Positions 1 through 8,493 of a stretch of DNA of 19,641 bases are shown piece by piece; within the stretch, counting starts at the first letter, position 1, and each line of letters begins with the position of its first letter. The notes under the pieces were generated by a model. That model saw only the letters and a list, made by a program, of their open reading frames with translations. It was not told where the DNA came from and ran no database searches. The stretch is from contig JBFJJV010000047.1 in NCBI GenBank assembly GCA_041635265.1, forward strand, positions 1 to 19,641. The letters run 5' to 3'. This DNA comes from Panacagrimonas sp041635265. GTDB taxonomy: Bacteria > Pseudomonadota > Gammaproteobacteria > Nevskiales > Nevskiaceae. Made by a program: the position numbers and the translations under genes.

Positions 1-1353
1 CTGGCTTGGATTGCCGTGGCAGTACTGTTCTTCGGCCCGGTCTATATCCCCGATACGGTGCCCAAGATCCTGCCGCTGCAGGTTACTCCGCTGTTGCTGA
101 TCGACAATTACGCACTCTTTTATTGCGGAATCATCAGCGTGTGCACGCTGGCCTGCGCCACGCTTTCGCATGGCTATCTGGAGGGATACAAGGGCAACAA
201 AGAAGAGATGTATCTCCTTCTCGGCCTTGCTGCCTTAGGTGGCATGGTGATGGTTTCCAGTTGCCACTTTGCGAGCTTCTTCATCGGACTTGAGCTGTTG
301 TCGATTCCGCTCTACGCCATGATCGCTTACCCTACCCAGTCTCGGGGTGCACTCGAAGGCGGGCTCAAGTATCTGATTCTGTCTGCTGCCGCCTCCGCCT
401 TCCTACTGTTTGGCATGGCACTGATCTACTCCCAGGTCGGTGATATGGGCTTTACCAAGATCGGCCAGCATTTTGCCCAGGCTGGAAATGCCAACGGCAT
501 CATGGGACTAGGCGCAGCGATGATCGTGGTCGCCATCGGTTTCAAACTCTCAGTGGTGCCATTCCACCTGTGGACGCCGGATGTGTATCAGGCTGCCCCA
601 GCGCCGGTGACCTCCTTCCTGGCCACGGCCAGCAAGACTGCCGTGTTTGCCGTCCTGCTGCGATTCTTCATCGAGGGCCAAGTCTACGAAAGCACAAATC
701 TGATCATGGTGCTCTCGGTGCTGGCGGCCCTATCGATGGTGGTCGGCAATATCCTGGCGCTGCTCCAGAACAACGTGAAGCGCATGCTGGCGTATTCATC
801 CATCGCACACTTTGGCTACTGCCTGGTGGCGCTCATTTCGGCAGGCGCGTTTGCGGTTGAGGCCGTCGGGGTATACATCCTGACCTACGTGGTGACCACC
901 CTCGGCGTGCTCGGGGTTGTGACCCTCTTGTCCAGCCCCTTCAATAACGAAGGTGACGCCGATCAGCTTGAAGATTATCGGGGCTTGTTCTGGCGGCGAC
1001 CCTACATCAGCTCCATTCTCACTGCGATGCTGCTCTCATTGGCCGGCATCCCCGCTACGGCAGGCTTTATCGGGAAGTTTTACGTGATCTTGGCCGGCGT
1101 TGAAGCAGAGCAATGGTGGCTTCTTGGCGCAGTCGTGCTCGGCAGTGCCATCGGTCTTTTCTATTACCTGCGACTGATGATCATGATGTTCATGGACCGG
1201 GATAAGCAGGAACGCTTTGAGGTTCCGGTGAATTGGGGGCTGCAGACCGGCGGCGCAGTCGTCCTGGCAGTGACTGTGGCCAGTTTCGTCCTCGGCCTGT
1301 ATCCACAGCCCTTCCTCGAGATTATCCAACTGGCACCATTGCTTGCGCCATGA
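1..1353 (+). CDS. nuoN: NADH-quinone oxidoreductase subunit N (5' end cut by window)
   Basis: NuoN is an antiporter-like membrane subunit of respiratory complex I. It helps couple NADH oxidation and quinone reduction to proton pumping across the inner membrane. The frame is open from base 1 to a TGA at 1351-1353, giving about 450 residues. The family is usually near 485, so roughly 35 N-terminal residues lie outside the window; the GTG at base 16 is not the real start. Family hallmarks are visible: the membrane glutamate in GLELLSIPLYAM, the conserved lysine in the KYLILSAAAS helix, the FKLSVVPFHLWTPDVYQ block with the following ATASK lysine, and the QNNVKRMLAYSSIAHFGY block. The whole protein is a series of hydrophobic helices. 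NuoN is normally the last gene of the nuo operon, which fits the convergent gene downstream. The family assignment is very secure. Confidence 0.97.
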   Translation: MAWIAVAVLFFGPVYIPDTVPKILPLQVTPLLLIDNYALFYCGIISVCTLACATLSHGYLEGYKGNKEEMYLLLGLAALGGMVMVSSCHFASFFIGLELLSIPLYAMIAYPTQSRGALEGGLKYLILSAAASAFLLFGMALIYSQVGDMGFTKIGQHFAQAGNANGIMGLGAAMIVVAIGFKLSVVPFHLWTPDVYQAAPAPVTSFLATASKTAVFAVLLRFFIEGQVYESTNLIMVLSVLAALSMVVGNILALLQNNVKRMLAYSSIAHFGYCLVALISAGAFAVEAVGVYILTYVVTTLGVLGVVTLLSSPFNNEGDADQLEDYRGLFWRRPYISSILTAMLLSLAGIPATAGFIGKFYVILAGVEAEQWWLLGAVVLGSAIGLFYYLRLMIMMFMDRDKQERFEVPVNWGLQTGGAVVLAVTVASFVLGLYPQPFLEIIQLAPLLAP

Positions 1354-1573
1354 TTCCCGCCCGGCCTTAATGTCGGACTGAGTGAGGCGCCCCGTGAGTG
1401 CCGAGCAAGTTCATGGGCGCGCATCATCCAATAATTCGGGCGTAGCACCCGACGCCGGGATTTAATCGATGCGCTGAGCGCAGATGGTGAGCAGACACAG
1501 GCCGTGCTTGCGCCAAGTGATACGAGGCCTGATCCCTCGTCTCGCAAATGAAATTACTGTTCCTCTCCCCGCA
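1354..1573. other. Convergent intergenic region nuoN / transglutaminase
   Basis: This is a 220-bp gap between two tail-to-tail genes. I see no gene and no convincing terminator. A short stem (ACGAGG at 1522-1527 pairing with CCTCGT at 1535-1540) has no T-tract on either side. Open frames crossing the gap show no recognisable protein features. Confidence 0.5.
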
Positions 1574-4500
1574 CTACAGTCCGCTCGGCCACCGCAGGTC
1601 CAGCGTGCACGGAAAATCGGGGTTGGCTGCTTCGTTTACTGGGACATAAATTCCCGGTGTATGGCCGTTACCTTCAAAGCGTGACAGGCGGCGCGCCTCA
1701 GCTTCGTAGCTATTTACCGGAAAGCTCTCATAATTGCGGCCGGCTGGATGCATCACGTGATAAACGCAACCTGCCACGGCTCGCTGATACTGGGCGTCGT
1801 ATAAATCAAAACCCAGCGGTGTATGCACATCGATTGTCGGATGCAGGGCGGAAACCGGCTTCCACGCGCGGTAACGCAGGCCGCAGACGTACTCGTCCCG
1901 TACACCGGTGGCACGCAGAGGCAAGCGCCGGCCGCCTACGGTGACAAAGTGACGGCCGGGTATCAGCCCACGTGTCTTGATTTGCATGCGCTCCAGGCTT
2001 GAGTCGACGAAGCGTGTCGTGGCGCCACCGGCTTCCTCCTCGCCCAGGACGGGCCAGGGCTCGAGGGCATGACGCAATTCAATTTCGATGCCCTCGTGCG
2101 TGATCGAGCCGTGCTTGGGGAAGCGGAACTCCAGGTGCGGCTCAAACCATTCGGTAGAGAAGTCGAAACCCCACTGCCTGAGTTGCCGCAGTACATCGCC
2201 GAAATCCTGACGAACATAGTGTGGAAGCATGAATTCGTCATGCAGCCGCGTTCCCCAGCGAATCAAAGGCGCCTGATAGGGCTGCTTCCAGAAGGACACG
2301 AGCAGGGCGCGCACCAGTAGCTGCTGGACCAGGGACATGCGCGCGTGGGGCGGCATTTCGAAGCTGCGAATCTCAACGAGCCCCAGTCGACCTGTCGGTC
2401 CGTCCGGCGAATACAGTTTGTCGATGGAAATTTCGGTGCGGTGCGTGTTTCCGCTGACATCGATCAACAGGTTCCGGAACAGGCGGTCAACCCACCATAG
2501 GGGGAACTGGCTTGTCTGGTCGATGATTTTGCCCGCCTCGGGCAACTGAGCCAGAGCAATTTCCAACTCATAAATCGCTGCGTCACGGCCTTCATCAGGC
2601 CGCGGATGCTGCGAGGTGGGCCCTATGAACAAGCCGGAGAACAAATAGCTCAGCGAGGGGTGGTTCTGCCAGAAACGCAGCATGCTGGCCAGCAAGTCGG
2701 GTCGTCTGAGGAAGGGAGAATCCTCAGGCTTCGCTGCGCCCACCACGATGTGATTGCCGCCGCCAGTGCCTGTTGCGCGCCCGTCGATAAGGAATTTCTC
2801 CGTAGCCAGACGGCCGAGCCGAGCTTCCTCATACAGGCCGAGTGTGACGTCCCTCAGCTGTTCCCAGGAATGGGAGGGATGAATATTGACCTCAATTACG
2901 CCGGGGTCGGGCGTGACTCGCAGAACGTTGATGCGCCGATCGATGGGGGCCGCATAGCCCTCGACTCGAACCGGCACGTCCAGCGCATTCGCCGCGTGTT
3001 CGACGGCAGAAATCAGTTCCAGAAAATCCTCGACGCGCTCTACCGGCGGCAGAAAGATGCAGAGCGTCTCCTTGCGAGCCTGCACGGCCAGAGCCGAGCG
3101 CGGATTGCCATCCTGCCCGTCCACCGGCGATGAGGCGGCGCCGACCGATGGCGGAGTTATCGGGCCGTGCCCCTCCGGCAAAGGATCGCGCGGCGCAAAT
3201 GGATCCATCGGAATGATCTGCGGATGCTGCTCCTTCTCAATCCACGGCAGCGAGTCCAGCGGCAAACGCAGGCCCATCGGGGAGTCGCCAGGAATCAGGA
3301 ACATTCTGCCCGTACGGAACGTCCATCTCGCCGATTTCCAGCAGCGATGAACCACGCTCTTATGAATCGGGAGCACATAGCCCACCACATCATCGAGACC
3401 TTCGGAAAGCGCTGTGGCGATCTTTTTGCGTTGGTCAGCATCCTTGAGCTTCTTCGCCTCAGGAGTCAGGTCGTCCGGCAGGCGTTGCTCCCGGTGCACG
3501 GAATAAAAGGCATCCTCAAAACCTGGGACAGCCAAATCAGGACTCACGCCCAGTTGTTCGGCCAGCATTGTGACAAAGGCTTTCGCCGAATCTGCATCCG
3601 CCTTGTTTGCGCCGGCCCTTAAGTCGCGTGTCAGGATGGGCTGGCCGTCTTCACGCCAATACAGGGCATTCGCCCAACGCGGGAGCGGTTCGCCGGGGTA
3701 CCACTTGCCCTGACCGAATGTGAGCAAGCCGCCGGGCGCAAAGCGCTCGCGCAGCCCGTGAATCAGCTTGTCAGCCAGGTCTTCTTTCATCGGACCGAGC
3801 GCCGCTGTGTTCCATTCCGCGCCCTGCATGTCGTCGATGGAAATGAAGGTCGGTTCTCCGCCCATGGTCAGGCGCATGTCGCCCGCCTCAATCTCCTGGT
3901 CGACTTCGTGTCCGAGCGTGTCGATCGCCTGCCACTGAGCGTCGCTGTAAGGCTTGGTCACCCGAGCGGTCTCTACCAGCCGGGTCACTTTCATTTCGTG
4001 CGCAAATTCGGTTTCGATCTTGCCCCCCTTGGGGGTGCTCATCGATCCGCTAATCGGCGCGGCGCTTGAAGGCTCGGGTGTTGCGCAAAGGGGGATATGA
4101 CCTTCGCCGGTCATCAGGCCAGAGGTCGGGTCAAATCCGATCCAGCCCGCCCCCGGCAGGAATACCTCACACCAGGCATGCAGATCGGTGAAGTCGACTT
4201 CGGTGCCACTAGGGCCATCCAGTGATTTGACGTCCGGAGTGAGCTGAATCAGATAGCCAGATACAAAGCGTGCGGCCAGCCCCATATGCCTGAGCATCTG
4301 CACCATGAGCCAGGCTGAATCCCGGCAGGAGCCAGAAGCCTTGCTCAGCGTTTCTTCCGGCGTCTGCACGCCCGGCTCCATACGAATCAGGTATCTGACT
4401 TTTGTCCGCAGGCTCTGGTTCAGGCCCATCAAAAAATCAACCGACCTTTGCGGCTCTCGAGATACCGCTGCCAGTTGCTTTGCCAAAAGCGGGGTCACCG

Positions 4501-4864
4501 GGTCGCAGCGCAGATAGGGTTCCAGATCGCGCTTGAGCATCTCCGTGTACTGAAAAGGGAAGTGCTCGGCGCTGGGCTCGATGAAAAAGTCGAAGGGGTT
4601 GTAGACCGCCATGTCCGCAACCAGATCAACGTGTACCGAAAAATGCTCGACCGGCTCAGGAAAGACAGCGCGAGCTTGCCAATTGGCGTACGCATCCTGC
4701 TGCCAGTTAATGAAGTTTGGTGTTGGCTCCACGCGCAGCGCGTAACTCATCACTCGAGTCCGCGAATGGGGGGCAGGGCGCAGGCGAATGATCTGGGGCG
4801 AAAGTGTGACGCGCCTGTCATAGCGATAATCGGTTTTGTGGCTAAGCGCAGCGTGCAGCGGCAT
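1574..4864 (-). CDS. Transglutaminase-like / DUF2126 two-domain protein
   Basis: A 1096-residue protein of the COG1305-COG4196 architecture. Residues 1-85 match the bacterial transglutaminase N-terminal region, including the typical opening HYRYD-like block and a LSPQIIRLRPAPHSRT stretch. A transglutaminase-like papain-fold domain follows, with a plausible triad of Cys180 (GSCRDSAWL), His229 (LHAWCEV) and Asp245 (GFDPTSG). From about residue 310 to the end it is DUF2126 (starting near LTMGGEPTFIS). No signal peptide is seen, so it is probably cytoplasmic. The family is widespread but its reaction is unproven. It is commonly found with a circularly permuted ATP-grasp protein and an alpha-E (DUF403) protein and has been linked to peptide or amide-bond chemistry; neither partner is here. 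I chose the ATG at 4862-4864 over a TTG two codons upstream because it gives the usual family N-terminus and sits 8 nt from a GGGAAG-type ribosome site. Confidence 0.93.
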   Translation of the reverse strand: MPLHAALSHKTDYRYDRRVTLSPQIIRLRPAPHSRTRVMSYALRVEPTPNFINWQQDAYANWQARAVFPEPVEHFSVHVDLVADMAVYNPFDFFIEPSAEHFPFQYTEMLKRDLEPYLRCDPVTPLLAKQLAAVSREPQRSVDFLMGLNQSLRTKVRYLIRMEPGVQTPEETLSKASGSCRDSAWLMVQMLRHMGLAARFVSGYLIQLTPDVKSLDGPSGTEVDFTDLHAWCEVFLPGAGWIGFDPTSGLMTGEGHIPLCATPEPSSAAPISGSMSTPKGGKIETEFAHEMKVTRLVETARVTKPYSDAQWQAIDTLGHEVDQEIEAGDMRLTMGGEPTFISIDDMQGAEWNTAALGPMKEDLADKLIHGLRERFAPGGLLTFGQGKWYPGEPLPRWANALYWREDGQPILTRDLRAGANKADADSAKAFVTMLAEQLGVSPDLAVPGFEDAFYSVHREQRLPDDLTPEAKKLKDADQRKKIATALSEGLDDVVGYVLPIHKSVVHRCWKSARWTFRTGRMFLIPGDSPMGLRLPLDSLPWIEKEQHPQIIPMDPFAPRDPLPEGHGPITPPSVGAASSPVDGQDGNPRSALAVQARKETLCIFLPPVERVEDFLELISAVEHAANALDVPVRVEGYAAPIDRRINVLRVTPDPGVIEVNIHPSHSWEQLRDVTLGLYEEARLGRLATEKFLIDGRATGTGGGNHIVVGAAKPEDSPFLRRPDLLASMLRFWQNHPSLSYLFSGLFIGPTSQHPRPDEGRDAAIYELEIALAQLPEAGKIIDQTSQFPLWWVDRLFRNLLIDVSGNTHRTEISIDKLYSPDGPTGRLGLVEIRSFEMPPHARMSLVQQLLVRALLVSFWKQPYQAPLIRWGTRLHDEFMLPHYVRQDFGDVLRQLRQWGFDFSTEWFEPHLEFRFPKHGSITHEGIEIELRHALEPWPVLGEEEAGGATTRFVDSSLERMQIKTRGLIPGRHFVTVGGRRLPLRATGVRDEYVCGLRYRAWKPVSALHPTIDVHTPLGFDLYDAQYQRAVAGCVYHVMHPAGRNYESFPVNSYEAEARRLSRFEGNGHTPGIYVPVNEAANPDFPCTLDLRWPSGL

Positions 4865-5041
4865 AAACAAAACTTCCCACCTGAAATCGAATCCTGATCA
4901 TACGCAATTGACAGCGCTAATCAGCTGAATCAGACCTCAATTCCCTGCCAATACTTTTTAAGGGATTAACTGTCCAAGCTTCACAGCACATCTTTTGCTG
5001 AGCTTGACTATGATGCGGCCAATTCAATCAGGGCTTTTCCC
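4865..5041. promoter_or_regulatory. Divergent intergenic region, transglutaminase / leucine dehydrogenase
   Basis: This 177-bp divergent gap should carry promoters for both genes. The best visible element for the plus-strand gene is a TATGAT -10-like hexamer at 5009-5014, about 28 bp before the start codon, without a good -35 at normal spacing. A perfect TTGACA at 4908-4913 has no acceptable -10 downstream. Both assignments are weak. Confidence 0.3.
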
Positions 5042-6094
5042 ATGAGCGTATTTGATCACCCCGAGTTCGACGACCACGAGCAGATCGTCTATGGATTTGA
5101 TGCCGATTCGGGCCTGCGCGCGATTATTGCCGTGCACAATACTGCGCTCGGCCCGGGATTGGGCGGCTGCCGGGTGTTTGCATATCCAGACGATGCCGAC
5201 GCCTTGACCGATGTGCTGAGACTATCGCGCGGGATGACCTACAAGGCAGCATTGGCCGATATGCAGCAGGGCGGCGGAAAAAGTGTCGTCCTGGCAGATC
5301 CACGTCGATCAAAGACACCACAGATGATGCAGGCCATGGGGAGACTGATTCAATCTCTGGGTGGCTCCTACCTCGTTGCAGAGGATTCCGGCTCTAATGA
5401 GGCCGACATGCGCGAGATGGTGAAACAGACCGCGTTTGTCGCCGGCGGCGCCGCGCCCATTAATCCGGACGATCCCGGAGACCGCGATACTTCGGCAGCC
5501 ACAGCCCTGGGGGTCTTCGTCGGCATTCAGGCGGCGGTAAAATTCAAACTGGGGCTCGATGATCTCAAGGGTTTGCGGGTTGCCCTTCAGGGTGCTGGAA
5601 AAGTTGGGCAAGTGCTGGCTGCGCATCTGCACCAGGCAGGTGCCAGATTATGGGTCAGCGACAGCTATGCGCCCGCGGTTGATTTTTGCGTCGAGAAATT
5701 TGCGGCCAAAGCCGTTGCTCCTGAAGATATCGCTGGACTGGATGTCGACATATTCTCGCCCTGCGCGCTGGGTGCAGTGCTCAATGAGCAAAGCATTGCG
5801 CTCATGAAGGCAAAAATCATTGCAGGCGCCGCCAACAATCAGTTGGCTGAGCCGCATCATGGCCTGAATTTGCTGGAACGCGAGGTGCTCTACGCGCCTG
5901 ACTATGCGATCAATGCCGGCGGCATCATCAATCTTTACTACAGCGGAACGCGTCGACGCTGGGCCGACATTGAGGCGCATATTCGGCGCATCGGCCCTAC
6001 TTTGGAGGAAATATTCAAGCGGTCCAGCGAGGCTGGAAAGCCAACGAGCGAAATCGCCGACCAAATGGCTGAGGCGCGCTTCAAGAAGAAGTAG
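5042..6094 (+). CDS. Leucine dehydrogenase (Glu/Leu/Phe/Val dehydrogenase family)
   Basis: NAD-dependent branched-chain amino-acid dehydrogenase: L-leucine (also Val, Ile) is oxidised to the 2-oxo acid, releasing ammonia and NADH in the cytosol. The 350 residues match the usual length. The glycine-rich substrate block GPGLGGCR is at 38-44. Lys68 and Lys80 (GMTYKAAL, QGGGKSVV) and Asp115 (AEDSGSN) fall at the same numbers as the catalytic residues of Bacillus-type leucine dehydrogenases. The Rossmann motif QGAGKVG is at 183-189 and Asp207 ends the second strand, as expected for NAD rather than NADP. The start ATG has AGGG 8 nt upstream. The gene appears monocistronic and its last 14 bp overlap the convergent DUF4340 gene. 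Exact substrate preference (Leu, Val or Phe) cannot be fixed from sequence; leucine is the best guess. Confidence 0.92.
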   Translation: MSVFDHPEFDDHEQIVYGFDADSGLRAIIAVHNTALGPGLGGCRVFAYPDDADALTDVLRLSRGMTYKAALADMQQGGGKSVVLADPRRSKTPQMMQAMGRLIQSLGGSYLVAEDSGSNEADMREMVKQTAFVAGGAAPINPDDPGDRDTSAATALGVFVGIQAAVKFKLGLDDLKGLRVALQGAGKVGQVLAAHLHQAGARLWVSDSYAPAVDFCVEKFAAKAVAPEDIAGLDVDIFSPCALGAVLNEQSIALMKAKIIAGAANNQLAEPHHGLNLLEREVLYAPDYAINAGGIINLYYSGTRRRWADIEAHIRRIGPTLEEIFKRSSEAGKPTSEIADQMAEARFKKK

Positions 6095-6995
6095 TCGGTG
6101 GCAGCTTGGCTTCCCTTGCTGCGTCTGGTGCCGATTCAGGCTCCTCCACATCTGGTTTTTCGACCGGCAGTTGCAGCAGCTCCCCGGCCAGAGACTTGGA
6201 CAGGGTGTAGCGCAGCTTCAGATCAGGGCGCGACAGGATCAGCTGCGGCTCGCGCGCATGCACGACTAGATGGATCGCTTCGCCACTCTTCAACGTGAGT
6301 TGAACGGTCTCGGCGTCGCTTTCAGGGTTGTCTTCGGTCTCCGCTGCGTTCCACATGGCGCGGGCGTTGCGCCAGGACTCGGCTAATTTCGCGAGTTGCT
6401 CCGGCCTGGCATCGCCTGCGTCCACGCGGATCCACTTGCCGTCGCCGTCGCGTTCCAGGCTCAGCTTCCCGGGTAAGGCGATGCGTGCCAACTCTGCGCC
6501 CTCTGGCACGATGTTCTTGGCGATCAGATCCGAATAATCCTCATCCAACGCCGCGCTTGGCGGGTCATCAATCAGGCCAAGCACGTCGCCGCTGGAGAAG
6601 TAGCGGCGAAATTTAATCGGCTCGGTGCCGCCCAGATCGATGCGCGTATCGTTGAGCGTGACGCTGTACTCGGGCGGTGCCAGACCCAGCTCGGCCAGGT
6701 TCACCTCGCTGGTAAATCGCGATGCCACTTCCAAGTCGGCCAAGGCAAGAATGCCATTGACCTCAAACTTGTCGGCGGGTGCTCGTACCGGCGCAGTGAG
6801 ATGCCAATGACCGGCCTTTTTTTCAAGCCTGAGTTCAGGCTTGCCCTGATGCTGAATGCGGATGCGGCTGACATCGCTTTGCTTCAGCGCGGTCAGCGGC
6901 GGGCCTTTGATTTCCTTTTCCTGTGCCAGCCACACAGCGGCACCCAAAGCGCAGAGGGCGAGCAACAGGGCCAGGTTTAGATACAGGCGTTTCAT
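6081..6995 (-). CDS. DUF4340 domain-containing membrane-anchored protein
   Basis: A 304-residue protein with one N-terminal hydrophobic segment (residues about 4-24), probably an uncleaved inner-membrane anchor with the rest periplasmic. The body (from about residue 40) matches DUF4340: short beta-rich repeats containing W-x-L-x-x-P elements (GHWHLTAPVRAPAD) and a segment on ligand-independent strands such as LGGTEPIKF. DUF4340 proteins are often encoded last in GldA/F/G-like ABC transporter operons, as here. A clear GGAG ribosome site lies 5 nt before the ATG and the gap to the upstream GldG-like gene is only 30 bp, so co-transcription is very likely. The 3' end overlaps the leucine dehydrogenase gene. 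The biochemical function is unknown; an accessory role to the transporter is inferred from position. Confidence 0.9.
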   Translation of the reverse strand: MKRLYLNLALLLALCALGAAVWLAQEKEIKGPPLTALKQSDVSRIRIQHQGKPELRLEKKAGHWHLTAPVRAPADKFEVNGILALADLEVASRFTSEVNLAELGLAPPEYSVTLNDTRIDLGGTEPIKFRRYFSSGDVLGLIDDPPSAALDEDYSDLIAKNIVPEGAELARIALPGKLSLERDGDGKWIRVDAGDARPEQLAKLAESWRNARAMWNAAETEDNPESDAETVQLTLKSGEAIHLVVHAREPQLILSRPDLKLRYTLSKSLAGELLQLPVEKPDVEEPESAPDAAREAKLPPTTSS

Positions 6996-7025
6996 GGGTG
7001 CTCCACTTATTCCTGAGCGTGCAAA

Positions 7026-8447
7026 CTATCGGCGGCGTCGAATGATCCAGCGTGTCACACCGATCCCGATCAGCAGCAGGGGCAGGACGATCACAAATCC
7101 GACACTGAGCAGGATGACCGCCCAGCCCGGCAGGAACAGATTGGCATCTGGAGCCTTGGGGACGTCGATATTGAGTTGCTCGTCACGGCTGGCCAGCCAC
7201 TGAATGATATTCAGACCCAGCTGCTGATTGCCGAGCTGGCCCAGAGAGCTATTGGACAGGAAGTCCGCATCGCCGATCAACACCACGCGCTGTTGTTTCT
7301 GCAAGTCAGACTTTGCGTCGTTGGTGCCATCCTCGACTTCCGAGTCTGCTTCCTCGGCGGTCGGCACTTCGATGTCCGTATCGACATTGCGCGTCAGGCT
7401 CATGCCGATGGTCAGTGGCCCGGCAATATCGCCCTTGTCCTCATCCAGTAAGACGCCGGCGCTATCGATGGGCTGGGTTTCCAGCCAGGCTGCCGGGCTG
7501 GTGGTCAGCATCGGCTGAGCCAGCCATTCACCGTCTTTTATCGCGGTCAGCGAGCGCACAAGAGGGAACAGGGTGATCTGGTCAACGCCCTGGGTGACCG
7601 GTCCGGGAGGGTAGTCCAGCGCTGCGAAAATCCCTGGGTGGCCGGTTCCGAGCAATTCGTACTCGGGAAAGACGGCATAGCCATCTTGCCAGCTAATACC
7701 CAAGGTGTCGGCCAAGGGCTGCAGGCCCGGTGGATGATCGGGATCAGCCAACCACAGCAAATTGCCGCCGCGTTTCACATAGGCATCGATCAGTTTAATT
7801 TCACCTTCCAGCAGCTGACTCCGAGGACTGGCGACGACCAATACAGCCGTGTTGTCGGGAATGCTGGGCGTGCTTGCAAGATTCAGTGGTTGAATCTTCA
7901 GGCCTTTGTTCTTGAGCACTTCTGCGAACTGCGTAAACGAAGCCTGACTCTCTTGCGGGTCGATGGCTGCGCGCTCGCCGTGACCTTCAAGAAACACGAC
8001 GTACTTGTCGCCGGAATAGCTCAGCCTTTGCAGTGCGGCGGTGACGATCTGCTCAGACATGCTGCGCAGGGTTTCGCGCCGCCCCTGATATTCCACGACG
8101 ACCTCACCCGCAAAAGAGATGCCGTACTCTTTGACTTTCAGCGGCTGAGTGCTGGGGTCCACAAATTCAAGCTCGAAGTCTTTCTTGAATCGCGCATACT
8201 GGTCAACGTAATACTTGATCGAATCCCGCTCAGGTGCCCCCGGATAGGCGAAGGCGATGATGCGCACAGGATCCTGCATGGACGCCAGTTGTTTCTGACT
8301 GGCTTCGGAAATCGTATTGCGATTGTTGTACGTCCAGTCCTGCTTGAAGTTGTAACGAAGTGATAGCCAGCCAAGCGCGATGATGATGCCGAGGATTAGC
8401 ACGCCACTTGTGATTTGCTGGGCCAGATTCTGGGTTTTTTGTTTCAT
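7026..8447 (-). CDS. GldG-like ABC transporter auxiliary protein
   Basis: A 473-residue protein of the GldG / ABC_transp_aux type. It has an N-terminal membrane helix (about 14-30), a large extracytoplasmic domain, and a C-terminal helix (about 441-465) followed by a basic tail (WIIRRRR). The domain contains the characteristic FLEGHGER block (152-159) and a second Rossmann-like strand with IGDADFLSN (391-399). An acidic linker at 357-381 looks flexible. In Bacteroidetes GldG works with GldA and GldF in gliding. In proteobacteria homologues occur without gliding machinery and their cargo is unknown. The gene lies 46 bp after the permease gene and 30 bp before DUF4340 on the same strand, so all four probably form one transporter operon. 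Family assignment is firm, function is not. Confidence 0.92.
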   Translation of the reverse strand: MKQKTQNLAQQITSGVLILGIIIALGWLSLRYNFKQDWTYNNRNTISEASQKQLASMQDPVRIIAFAYPGAPERDSIKYYVDQYARFKKDFELEFVDPSTQPLKVKEYGISFAGEVVVEYQGRRETLRSMSEQIVTAALQRLSYSGDKYVVFLEGHGERAAIDPQESQASFTQFAEVLKNKGLKIQPLNLASTPSIPDNTAVLVVASPRSQLLEGEIKLIDAYVKRGGNLLWLADPDHPPGLQPLADTLGISWQDGYAVFPEYELLGTGHPGIFAALDYPPGPVTQGVDQITLFPLVRSLTAIKDGEWLAQPMLTTSPAAWLETQPIDSAGVLLDEDKGDIAGPLTIGMSLTRNVDTDIEVPTAEEADSEVEDGTNDAKSDLQKQQRVVLIGDADFLSNSSLGQLGNQQLGLNIIQWLASRDEQLNIDVPKAPDANLFLPGWAVILLSVGFVIVLPLLLIGIGVTRWIIRRRR

Positions 8448-8493
8448 GGTGATATTGCTGGAATGTTCTTTGGTCCTTTCAATTGCGCTCGCC

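Noticed and set aside
2606..3622. Plus-strand open frames of 175 and 151 codons
   Set aside because: They are antisense to the DUF2126 half of the transglutaminase protein, whose conserved blocks run uninterrupted through this interval.
4908..4936. Perfect TTGACA as a plus-strand promoter
   Set aside because: No acceptable -10 hexamer occurs at 16-18 bp spacing, so it is not called as a promoter.
7638..8363. 241-codon plus-strand open frame
   Set aside because: It lies entirely antisense to the GldG-like gene, which has clear family motifs; the translated frame shows no recognisable domain or signal.
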